6,252 bases of DNA from assembly GCA_024223125.1 (NCBI GenBank), contig JAAEOP010000849.1, positions 1 through 6,252 on the forward strand, written 5' to 3'. Position numbers and translations under genes: made by a program. Of this stretch, positions 1-5,573 are shown piece after piece. Every line of letters begins with the position of its first letter. The stretch's first letter is position 1. This DNA comes from Chloroflexota bacterium (lineage in GTDB: Bacteria > Chloroflexota > Anaerolineae > Promineifilales > Promineifilaceae). The notes beneath the pieces were generated by a model. It was not told the origin of the DNA. It worked only from the letters and a program-made list of their open reading frames with translations, and ran no database searches.

Positions 1-530
1 AGCACCAACGCGCCCTTACGATGAGCCATTTCCACGATGGCGGGTACATCTACTTTGGAGCCGTTCCGGTAGCAAACATGGCTCAAAGAGACAACGAGGG
101 TACGCTCATCAATCGCCTCGTCCAGGGCCGACAGAGGAATAATATTCCCGGCGGCAGGCACATGCACTACCTGTGCCCCGCGCTGTTCCTGAGCGTGCCA
201 GATTTGAGCAGTAGTGGGAAAAGCAAAATCGGTGACGACAATTTTGTTACGCTCGCCGCTGAAATCTAACGCCGTAGCCAGAGCGCTTACAGCGGCCGAG
301 ACAGAAGTCATCACGGCCGTTTCCTCCGCCCGTGCCTTTACCAACCCCGCAAACGCATGGCGAGCCGCTTCACTCTTCTCCACCCACAACTCCCAGGGGG
401 AGCCTTTAGCCTGCCAATCATCCAGATACTGCTTGTACGCGGCCGTTACATCCAGAGACAACGCCCCCTGCGAGCAGCTGTTCATATACACTTTATCTTT
501 GAAAATAGGAAATCGATTACGAATTAGCAT
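1..530 (-). CDS. Fold-type I PLP-dependent enzyme, aminotransferase class V superfamily, N-terminal part
   Basis: 176 complete codons are visible and the gene runs off the left edge. It starts at ATG 530, the first start after an in-frame TGA at 543-545. The N-terminus (residues 15-25, YMNSCSQGALS) fits the substrate-side motif of class V aminotransferases, which include cysteine desulfurases, kynureninases and isopenicillin-N epimerase-like proteins. Residues 75-88 (TSVSAAVSALATAL) fit the cofactor phosphate-binding loop, DFAFPTT (101-107) lies where an aromatic residue stacks on PLP, and SLSHVCYRNG (148-157) matches the SHV-x-x-x-x-G segment. The window ends just before the expected VDxxQ Asp and the Schiff-base Lys, so catalytic competence cannot be judged. 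The reaction is not identifiable: desulfurase, kynureninase-like or epimerase-like activity are all possible. It follows the transporter on the same strand after 200 bases but probably has its own promoter. Superfamily assignment is fairly sure; function is unknown. Confidence 0.85.
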   Translation of the reverse strand, partial: MLIRNRFPIFKDKVYMNSCSQGALSLDVTAAYKQYLDDWQAKGSPWELWVEKSEAARHAFAGLVKARAEETAVMTSVSAAVSALATALDFSGERNKIVVTDFAFPTTAQIWHAQEQRGAQVVHVPAAGNIIPLSALDEAIDERTLVVSLSHVCYRNGSKVDVPAIVEMAHRKGALV

Positions 531-541
531 AGTTTTTAGGA

Positions 542-550
542 ATCATACCA
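542..550 (-). promoter_or_regulatory. Possible extended -10 promoter for the PLP enzyme
   Basis: On the minus strand TGGTATGAT matches the extended -10 pattern TGnTATAAT with one mismatch in the hexamer. Only 11 bases separate the hexamer from ATG 530, so transcription would start about 4-5 bases before the start codon. No Shine-Dalgarno sequence is present there and no good -35 box is seen, which an extended -10 can tolerate. This is a motif match only, with no experimental support. Confidence 0.35.
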
Positions 551-582
551 ATCATGCTTTCAAGAAATGGTAATTCACTTCA

Positions 583-660
583 TTAAGATTGGAACAATCT
601 TGAAGATTGAACCAATCTGTACATTGCCTCATTAATAAACTCTTGAGCTACCGTTGTCAT
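583..660 (-). CDS. 25-residue ORF with a strong ribosome-binding site; possible gene remnant
   Basis: ATG 660 is preceded by AAGGAG at 669-674, eight bases away, one of the best Shine-Dalgarno sites in the window. The first 13 residues (MTTVAQEFINEAM) look like the helical start of a normal small protein. Addiction-module antitoxins can begin in a similar way, but the resemblance is too short to assign. The last 12 residues are encoded by a palindromic repeat (585-618), and the TAA at 583-585 overlaps the repeat's edge. The most likely reading is the 5' end of a gene whose remainder was lost or replaced when the repeat arrived. A true micropeptide or a leader peptide is also possible. It sits between livF (71 bases upstream) and the PLP enzyme. 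Confidence 0.3.
   Translation of the reverse strand: MTTVAQEFINEAMYRLVQSSRLFQS
585..618. repeat. Alternating AGATTG/CAATCT palindromic repeat
   Basis: The hexamer AGATTG and its complement CAATCT alternate with three-base spacers: AGATTG (586-591), CAATCT (595-600), AGATTG (604-609), CAATCT (613-618). The result has an 18-base direct period, two units side by side, and every adjacent pair can form a 6-bp hairpin. Spacers differ (GAA, TGA, AAC) while the hexamers are exact. The same hexamer core builds the heptamer repeats at 5512-5566, so both belong to one dispersed repeat type of this genome. Binding of a regulator cannot be excluded. Confidence 0.8.
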
Positions 661-731
661 CACTTGCTCTCCTTGCGCTCCCTGGCACAATAACACCCAA
701 GGATTGGAGAAACATTTATGTCGCCCGGAAG

Positions 732-1505
732 CTACCGGCCCAGGTACGCTCGTTTCAATTCTTCGTTGTGGAGCAGGTTTTGGGCAGTGTCAGCCAACAC
801 CAAACGGCCGGTTTGCAACACATACCCCCGATCAGCAATGGAGAGGGCCATATTGGCGTTTTGTTCGACCATGAACACGGCCGTACCCTGTTCATTCACC
901 TGCTTAATCAATTCAAAATTTTGTTCCACCAGGATGGGCGCTAAACCCATGGACGGCTCATCCATCAGCAGCAGTTTCGGGCGCGACATGAGGGCGCGGG
1001 CCATAGCCAGCATTTGCTGCTCGCCGCCGCTGAGGGTGCTGCCCATAGCCGTGTACCGTTCCCCCAGGCGAGGGAAAAGGGAAACCATACGCTCTAAATC
1101 CTCTTCCAGGTTTTCCGTATCATCGCGCAGGTACGCGCCCATCAACAAGTTTTCACGCACCGACATATCGCCAAAAATACGTCGGTTTTCGGGCACAACG
1201 GCGATACCTCGTTTGATGCGGTAGCCGGTGTTTTTCCTGCTCACATCTTCGCCGTTGAACTCGACTGTGCCGGTACGCGGCCGTACTATCCCCAACGCTG
1301 TTTTCAAAGTAGTAGATTTGCCAGACGCATTCCCTCCCAGCAAACAAACCAGTTCTCCTGGATTAATTTCCAGGTTCACATCTTGCAAAATATGGATAAC
1401 TCCATAGTAGGTATTGACATTATTGAAGCGTAGCAACGGCCGTTTTCCATTTTCCGTTGACCGTTGACCGTTGACCGTTGACCGTTGATCATTCACAATT
1501 CTCAC
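732..1505 (-). CDS. livF: Branched-chain amino acid-type ABC transporter ATP-binding protein LivF
   Basis: 257 codons from GTG 1505; this is one of the two cytoplasmic ATPases that drive the LivHM channel. Visible motifs are Walker A GGNASGKST (57-65), the LivF-typical VPENRR segment at the Q-loop (104-109), signature LSGGEQQ (158-164), Walker B LLLMDEP (178-184) and VEQNA at the switch region (213-217). Usual LivF proteins begin about where LLRFNNVNTYYG starts (residue 24), so residues 1-23 are an extension, nearly all encoded by a heptanucleotide array. GTG 1505 overlaps the livG stop (GTGA) and has GAGG seven bases upstream; TTG 1436 would give a start of normal family length but lacks a clear ribosome-binding site. 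The fourth Walker A position is Ala instead of the usual Gly. Identity is secure, the start is not. Confidence 0.95.
   Translation of the reverse strand: MRIVNDQRSTVNGQRSTENGKRPLLRFNNVNTYYGVIHILQDVNLEINPGELVCLLGGNASGKSTTLKTALGIVRPRTGTVEFNGEDVSRKNTGYRIKRGIAVVPENRRIFGDMSVRENLLMGAYLRDDTENLEEDLERMVSLFPRLGERYTAMGSTLSGGEQQMLAMARALMSRPKLLLMDEPSMGLAPILVEQNFELIKQVNEQGTAVFMVEQNANMALSIADRGYVLQTGRLVLADTAQNLLHNEELKRAYLGR
1440..1488. repeat. Heptanucleotide tandem array within the 5' end of livF
   Basis: Plus-strand unit CCGTTGA is repeated perfectly five times (1454-1488), continued by two degenerate units CCATTTT (1447-1453) and CCGTTTT (1440-1446). The total is seven units, 49 bases. On the coding strand the unit is TCAACGG. 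It has no stop in any frame and yields the same heptapeptide cycle STVNGQR in all three, which explains the odd N-terminus of livF. Seven is not a multiple of three, so gain or loss of a unit would shift livF relative to GTG 1505. Heptamer arrays (STRR-like) are known from cyanobacteria and some other environmental bacteria. Confidence 0.95.
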
Positions 1506-2290
1506 CCTAATTCCTCATGCCGCCGGCCCAGATACGCTTCAATCACCCGCTCATCCGTCGTCACCGCTTCATAAGAGCCTTCCGCAATCTTTTCGCCATG
1601 ATCCAGTACAATGACCCGGTCCGAGATTTTGCCAACGACACTCATATCATGCTCAATCAGCAAAATGGTGTAGTCGCCTTCGGCGCGTAACTGGGCGATT
1701 AGTTCTGTTATTTCGGCCGTCTCTTTGGGGTTCATACCAGCCGCCGGTTCATCTAGCAGCAACATCGTGGCGCTGGTCATCATCGCCCGAGCAATTTCCA
1801 GGCGGCGGCGGTTGGCATAAGAGAGACTGTACGCTGGTTGATCATAACGGTATCCCTTTAACCGGCTGCCAAAAAAGGCCAGTTTCTCCTCTGCTTCGGC
1901 ACGTATACGCTCCTCCTCCCTGCGCCAAGACGATGTGCGGAACACGGCCGAAAACAAATTACCTTTGGTTTGACAATAAGCCGCAGATATTACATTTTCG
2001 ATCACGCTCATGTTCAGAAAAACACGCAGCGTTTGGAAGGTGCGGGCAATGCCCAGCCCCGTAATATCATGCGGCTGCATCCCCACAATAGAATCTCCTT
2101 TGAAAAGGATGTCCCCTTCATCGGGTGGATTGATGCCTGTAATTAGATTAAGCGTCGTAGATTTACCGGCCCCATTTGGCCCGATAATACTTACGATTTC
2201 CTGCTCGCCCACAGTGAAGTTGAGGTCTCTAATCACCTGCAAACCGCCAAAAGCGACACTAAGTTTTTGTATATCCAGATAGGTTGTCAT
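1502..2290 (-). CDS. livG: Branched-chain amino acid-type ABC transporter ATP-binding protein LivG
   Basis: 262 codons from ATG 2290, normal LivG length, with GAGG eight bases upstream inside the end of livM. It is the second cytoplasmic ATPase of the importer and pairs with LivF. Motifs are Walker A GPNGAGKST (37-45), Q-loop ARTFQTLR (82-89), signature region LSYANRRRLEIARA (156-169), Walker B MLLLDEPAAGMNP (176-188) and switch His214 in LLIEHDMSVV. The LivG-specific DEPAAGxNPKET stretch and the long insert between Q-loop and signature separate it from LivF. The signature reads LSYAN where LivG usually has L-x-Y-G-x-Q, so the conserved Gly is Ala here. The ATG shares one base with the livM TAA and the stop overlaps livF by four bases, implying coupled translation. 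Confidence 0.96.
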   Translation of the reverse strand: MTTYLDIQKLSVAFGGLQVIRDLNFTVGEQEIVSIIGPNGAGKSTTLNLITGINPPDEGDILFKGDSIVGMQPHDITGLGIARTFQTLRVFLNMSVIENVISAAYCQTKGNLFSAVFRTSSWRREEERIRAEAEEKLAFFGSRLKGYRYDQPAYSLSYANRRRLEIARAMMTSATMLLLDEPAAGMNPKETAEITELIAQLRAEGDYTILLIEHDMSVVGKISDRVIVLDHGEKIAEGSYEAVTTDERVIEAYLGRRHEELG

Positions 2291-3840
2291 TACACCACCC
2301 TCACTTCTGGTTTGCCCAAAATGCCATGCGGTCGAAAAATCATCAACAAAACCAACGTAAAGCCCACAACCAAAATGCGGGTCGCTGCCGGTTCGATGGC
2401 TAATCGTGTTTCCCAGGCAAAGGTGGCCATATAAATGGTGACACCCAGCGTGATCCAGCGCCAGGGAGGTTTGATAACGGCCGTTAACAACATCATCCCC
2501 ACGGCCGCAATCGTAACCACATTGCCCACCGTAGAGAAGTTAGGCGGAATAATGAGCCAGCCCTGGATAACCTGATTGAGAACAGAGCCAGCTTCAGGAT
2601 AACCGGCGTCGAATTGGGGCGCGATGACCGAAACCAGCAGCTTCACCGCCAACCCGCCCATAATTGTACCGCCCATCAACAACAAAAACCGCTTCGGCTT
2701 CAAATAAAAGAACAGCATTAAAATGCCCACCCCGTAAAAGAGAAATCCGGCAAATTGAATACTGCGTAACGCTTCCGGCAGCACTGTAAAAATAAAGGCT
2801 CCTAAAATCGCTCCCGGCAAACTGCCTAAACCGCCCAACACCACCATCGCATACAAATTGATAAGCGTCAGGGCGCTGTATCGGGGGTTGGGAACCACAT
2901 TCCCTTGAAAGGCTGTGTCTACCGAACCGGCCAACGCGGCAATACCAGCCCCGATAATGACGGCCAAAACCTTCATATAGCGTGTGGGAACGCTCATCAC
3001 TTCGGCCGCTAATTCATCATCATGCAAAGCTCGCCAGGAACGGCCGGTACGGGATTTATTCAGATTATTTACCACAACAAAAACCAAAACGAGCAGCACC
3101 AGGAAGAGGTAATAATAATGTTCTGTCGTCTCAAAGGTAAAGCCAAATAAGGAGATGTTATCCACTCGGTTGATGCCATTTGGGCCGCGCGTGAAGTCTA
3201 CCGCCCGTTCCGTCCAGGGCAACTTGACACGGGTCATTGTCAAAGCCAACTGCGTAAATACCAGGCCAAATCCCAACGTCACAATAGCAAAGTAATCCCC
3301 TGCCAGCCGGATAGAAACTGTGCCAATCACCCAACCTACCAAAGCCGTCAGAATAATAATCAGGGGAATACTGATAATGGCCGGAACAGCCAATCCACCG
3401 GGAACCAATCCGGTAATAACCACAAATTCGGAGGACATGTAGGCGTACAAATAACCGGCAATGCCCATATAAGCGATGTAGCCCAAATCGAGCAAACCGG
3501 CATAGCCGACAACAACATTCAGCCCGATAGCTAAAACGGCAAAGGTTAGAAAGCGCACTCCAGTACGTAAAATAAAGGCATTATTGGAAATGCCGGCCGC
3601 GTCCAAAAACAGTTCAGTTCCCGTAAGAACGGGCATGGATAAAGCGAGGAAAAGGAAGAAGGCGTAACGGCCGTTGTTCGGAACCCGATCCCACCAGCCA
3701 ACAAATTTTCCCCAGGGCCCGCTGTGTTCCTGGCGTCGTTCCTCAACCTGAGCCACCCATTCATCTGTCCCAATTTTGGGGCCGTTTTGGGGCGCTGATT
3801 CTGGCGTTTCTGTGTTTGTTTCGTCTGCGTTGCTCATCAT
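2290..3840 (-). CDS. livM: Branched-chain amino acid-type ABC transporter permease LivM, enlarged
   Basis: 516 codons from ATG 3840; a second ATG at 3837 is better spaced from AAGG and may be the real start. It is an integral membrane subunit that forms the channel with LivH. A hydrophilic tail (1-56) precedes the membrane part. LivM hallmarks are GLNVVVGYAGLLDLG (106-120), GDYFAIVTLGFG (181-192), the ATPase-contacting cytoplasmic loop around TGRSWRALHDDELAA (265-279), GLGSLPGAILGA (337-348) and the terminal RPHGILGKPEVR (503-514). Between LPEALR (354-359) and RPHGILG lie about 140 residues where the family usually has roughly 25-30. They include several extra hydrophobic segments (about 364-380, 385-407, 438-456, 462-480). 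The protein therefore exceeds E. coli LivM (about 425 residues). It overlaps livH and livG by one base each. Confidence 0.95.
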   Translation of the reverse strand: MMSNADETNTETPESAPQNGPKIGTDEWVAQVEERRQEHSGPWGKFVGWWDRVPNNGRYAFFLFLALSMPVLTGTELFLDAAGISNNAFILRTGVRFLTFAVLAIGLNVVVGYAGLLDLGYIAYMGIAGYLYAYMSSEFVVITGLVPGGLAVPAIISIPLIIILTALVGWVIGTVSIRLAGDYFAIVTLGFGLVFTQLALTMTRVKLPWTERAVDFTRGPNGINRVDNISLFGFTFETTEHYYYLFLVLLVLVFVVVNNLNKSRTGRSWRALHDDELAAEVMSVPTRYMKVLAVIIGAGIAALAGSVDTAFQGNVVPNPRYSALTLINLYAMVVLGGLGSLPGAILGAFIFTVLPEALRSIQFAGFLFYGVGILMLFFYLKPKRFLLLMGGTIMGGLAVKLLVSVIAPQFDAGYPEAGSVLNQVIQGWLIIPPNFSTVGNVVTIAAVGMMLLTAVIKPPWRWITLGVTIYMATFAWETRLAIEPAATRILVVGFTLVLLMIFRPHGILGKPEVRVV

Positions 3841-4769
3841 TACACCTTCTGAATCGTCGGCTTGCCCATCAACCCATTGGGACGCAGCAGCAAGAAAATC
3901 AGCAACAGTACAAAGGCGATGGCATCCTTAAAGGTAATGGAGATGTAGACACTGGCAAACGCTTCCGCCAATCCCAACAGTAAGCCGCCCAATGCCGCTC
4001 CTGGAATACTGCCGATACCGCCGATGACGGCGGCCGTAAAACCCTTCAATCCGGCCAAAAACCCCATCGTGTGCCGGATATTGAAAAAGACAATACCCAC
4101 CAGCACCCCGGCCGCACCCGCCAGAGCCGCGCCAATAAAAAAGGTAGCCACAATCACCTGATCCACATTGACGCCCATCATTTGGGCTGCATCCAAATCC
4201 ATCGAAACAGCCCGCATAGCCCGACCCAGGCGCGTACTACGCACAAAATAGGTTAGCCCCAGCATCAAGACCAACGACGTGCCGATGACCAGAAGTCGGG
4301 AGAAATGCACCCGCAAATCAGACACATTGAAAACGGCATTGGTGGGAATAAGTGTGCCGCTGCCGTAGCTCAACGGTCGTGGACTCACCGTAATCTGCAC
4401 CATATTTTGCAAAATAAAGGAGACGCCCAACGCGCTGATGAGGGGGGCAATACGAGGGGCATAGCGCAGCGGCCGATAAGCAAACCGTTCCACCGCCACA
4501 CTGACCAACCCAGCTCCCACCATGGCTACAAGCAGCATGACAACGATGATTACGGCCGCTGGAATCAACAACCCCTCCTCCGTAGACATTAAGATCAACG
4601 CCCCATAACCCAGGTAGCCACCAATCATATAAATGTCGCCATGAGCAAAGTTTAGCAGCTTCAAAATACTGTAAACCATCGAATAACCCAAAGCGATGAG
4701 GGCGTACACACTGCCCAACGTCAGGCCATTAACCAATGTTTGCGGTAATAGGTCTAAGAATTCTGCCAT
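3840..4769 (-). CDS. livH: Branched-chain amino acid-type ABC transporter permease LivH
   Basis: 309 codons from ATG 4769, essentially the usual LivH length. The reading frame stays open to a TTG at 4832, but the added 21 residues are hydrophilic and atypical, and the AAGGAG just before ATG 4769 fixes the start. The gene encodes the second membrane subunit. Hallmarks are QTLVNGLTLGSVYALIALGY (10-29), LLNFAHGDIYMIGGY (38-52), VERFAYRPLR (93-102), the ATPase-contacting loop RSTRLGRAMRAVSMDLDAAQ (177-196), GFTAAVIGGIGSIPGAALGG (243-262) and the C-terminal LRPNGLMGK (295-303). About eight hydrophobic segments are visible. Its TAA shares one base with the livM ATG. Distance to the upstream cargo gene is 142 bases. 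Confidence 0.96.
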   Translation of the reverse strand: MAEFLDLLPQTLVNGLTLGSVYALIALGYSMVYSILKLLNFAHGDIYMIGGYLGYGALILMSTEEGLLIPAAVIIVVMLLVAMVGAGLVSVAVERFAYRPLRYAPRIAPLISALGVSFILQNMVQITVSPRPLSYGSGTLIPTNAVFNVSDLRVHFSRLLVIGTSLVLMLGLTYFVRSTRLGRAMRAVSMDLDAAQMMGVNVDQVIVATFFIGAALAGAAGVLVGIVFFNIRHTMGFLAGLKGFTAAVIGGIGSIPGAALGGLLLGLAEAFASVYISITFKDAIAFVLLLIFLLLRPNGLMGKPTIQKV

Positions 4770-4773
4770 ATTT

Positions 4774-4779
4774 CTCCTT
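4774..4779 (-). promoter_or_regulatory. Ribosome-binding site of livH
   Basis: AAGGAG on the minus strand, four bases before ATG 4769. It decides between this ATG and the upstream in-frame TTG at 4832, which has no such site and would add residues unlike any LivH N-terminus. Confidence 0.85.
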
Positions 4780-4871
4780 CCCTTTGAACACTCATAAATG
4801 TACCGATTGCGGGTAGGCGCATGATGTTGCAATCGAATGTGAGCTTGTTAACTTGCTACCGTAATTCAAAG

Positions 4872-4881
4872 ATTAATAGCA
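4872..4881 (-). promoter_or_regulatory. Weak candidate extended -10 upstream of livH
   Basis: The 142-base gap between the cargo gene and livH contains TGCTATTAAT on the minus strand, which resembles an extended -10 (TGnTATAAT). No credible -35 box lies 16-18 bases upstream. If real, it would let livHMGF be transcribed independently of livK and the cargo gene, leaving a leader of about 100 bases. I see no terminator or other site in this gap. Confidence 0.2.
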
Positions 4882-4911
4882 TTACAATCTGCCTCAATCG
4901 CATATTATTTC

Positions 4912-5433
4912 TCAATATGCACCCGGTCTCACTATACCATCAATGTCCGGAACATAAACTGTGACAATATGTTCGTTATTATCTTGCCAAAAGTTCATTA
5001 TGCCGATTAGCACATCTGCCCCACTTTGTTTTTGGAACCAAGCTCGTATCTTTTTCTCAGTACTTAAGAATGTAAATTGGTCGCTCTCAGTAGAATCTAC
5101 TCGATTCAATTTAATGATATTTATGCCTTCATACTCTTCATATTCTTCTTGAAATAATTCGATAGCCCGGTTCATCATAGAGGTGTCTGCTTTTCCTATA
5201 AGAGGGAATGCGCTTTCAAAAAAAATAGAAAGGGATGTCTTAGGGTTTAATCCGCCAACAAGGTCACTAAATTCCTTTTTTGAATGAAGTAAAAATTTGT
5301 CTCCACCGCCGCCCCGATTTGCATAGCGAACCAAGGCGATGACTACTTCGCCTTTTGCCAAGTGAGTATCGATAAGTGATATGAACGCAGGATTATTGAT
5401 TGAAACAGGTTCATGATAAAGAGATTCATTCAT
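4912..5433 (-). CDS. Hypothetical protein, AT-rich cargo gene between livK and livH
   Basis: 173 codons from ATG 5433. A TTG at 5457 would add eight residues but lies inside an inverted repeat and lacks a ribosome-binding site; ATG 5433 has only a weak AGAG eight bases upstream. I do not recognise the family. The protein appears soluble: no signal peptide or membrane segment. Visible traits are a hydrophobic strand-like GEVVIALVRYA followed by a glycine run (RGGGGDK), an acidic stretch (ELFQEEYEEYEG), a STEKKIRAWF helix, then VLIGIMNFW and a final IVTVYVPDIDGIVRPGAY. Alternating strands and helices suggest a small alpha/beta domain. Five sampled 60-base blocks average about 39% GC, against 52-63% in single sampled blocks of the liv genes, and it has no CGGCCG. 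It is not a known transporter component, so probably acquired; an immunity- or effector-like role is conceivable but has no support here. Confidence 0.75.
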   Translation of the reverse strand: MNESLYHEPVSINNPAFISLIDTHLAKGEVVIALVRYANRGGGGDKFLLHSKKEFSDLVGGLNPKTSLSIFFESAFPLIGKADTSMMNRAIELFQEEYEEYEGINIIKLNRVDSTESDQFTFLSTEKKIRAWFQKQSGADVLIGIMNFWQDNNEHIVTVYVPDIDGIVRPGAY

Positions 5434-5452
5434 GATATGTACTCTGTGATCT

Positions 5453-5471
5453 AACAAGCTGTTAGCTTGTT
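5453..5471. repeat. Inverted repeat upstream of the hypothetical gene
   Basis: AACAAGCT and AGCTTGTT form perfect 8-bp arms around a GTT loop. It sits 20 bases before ATG 5433 and so would lie in the 5' leader of that gene. A related AGCTTGTTA occurs at 4842-4850, on the other side of the gene. It could be a dyad operator, an RNA hairpin or the edge of an inserted segment. There is no T-run after it, so it is a poor terminator. Confidence 0.6.
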
Positions 5472-5483
5472 CGCGACACTGAC

Positions 5484-5500
5484 AGTTTGCGTTACAAACT
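5484..5500. repeat. Small inverted repeat AGTTTG-N5-CAAACT
   Basis: Six-base perfect arms with a five-base loop lie in the gap between livK and the hypothetical gene, on its upstream side. It may be an operator-sized dyad or chance. No -10/-35 pair that I trust is seen near it on the minus strand. Confidence 0.4.
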
Positions 5501-5511
5501 CCCTAAAACAA

Positions 5512-5566
5512 AGATTGGAGATCAGAGATCAAGGCCAGACAACTACAATCTCCAATCTCCAATCTC
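5512..5566. repeat. Inverted pair of heptamer arrays (AGATTGG / CAATCTC)
   Basis: Plus strand 5512-5532 reads as three 7-base units AGATTGG, AGATCAG and AGATCAA, the last two degenerate. After 13 bases come three perfect CAATCTC units at 5546-5566, which are the reverse complement of the same heptamer. AGATTGGAGAT (5512-5522) can pair over 11 bases with either 5548-5558 or 5555-5565, so slipped alternative stems are possible. The unit length equals that of the livF array and the core hexamer equals that of 585-618. Confidence 0.85.
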
Positions 5567-5573
5567 AAAGCCT

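Noticed and set aside
21..573. Plus-strand open frames at 21-269 and 214-573
   Set aside because: Both lie opposite the PLP enzyme, whose minus-strand product has recognisable family motifs; the plus-strand products are low-complexity and have no family features.
585..620. Mini-CRISPR or tRNA-like structure
   Set aside because: The 18-base period is too short, there are no unique spacers, and no cloverleaf or anticodon arm can be drawn.
654..1224. Plus-strand open frames at 654-944 and 718-1224
   Set aside because: They are mostly antisense to livF and their products are Ser/Arg-rich shadow translations.
1440..1566. CRISPR array suggested by the regular repeats
   Set aside because: Units are 7 bases with no spacers; this is a simple tandem repeat.
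2010..2282. Plus-strand open frame opposite livG
   Set aside because: Antisense to the Walker A region of livG; no ribosome-binding site or family features.
4071..4592. Plus-strand open frames opposite livH
   Set aside because: His/Gln/Asn-rich translations typical of antisense reading of membrane-protein genes.
4770..4832. Longer livH starting at TTG 4832
   Set aside because: The added 21 residues are hydrophilic and atypical, and AAGGAG precedes ATG 4769.
4842..5471. Transposon bounded by AGCTTGTTA inverted repeats
   Set aside because: Nine-base matches are common by chance in 6 kb, no transposase is present and the ends do not extend; kept only as a hint under the cargo-gene finding.
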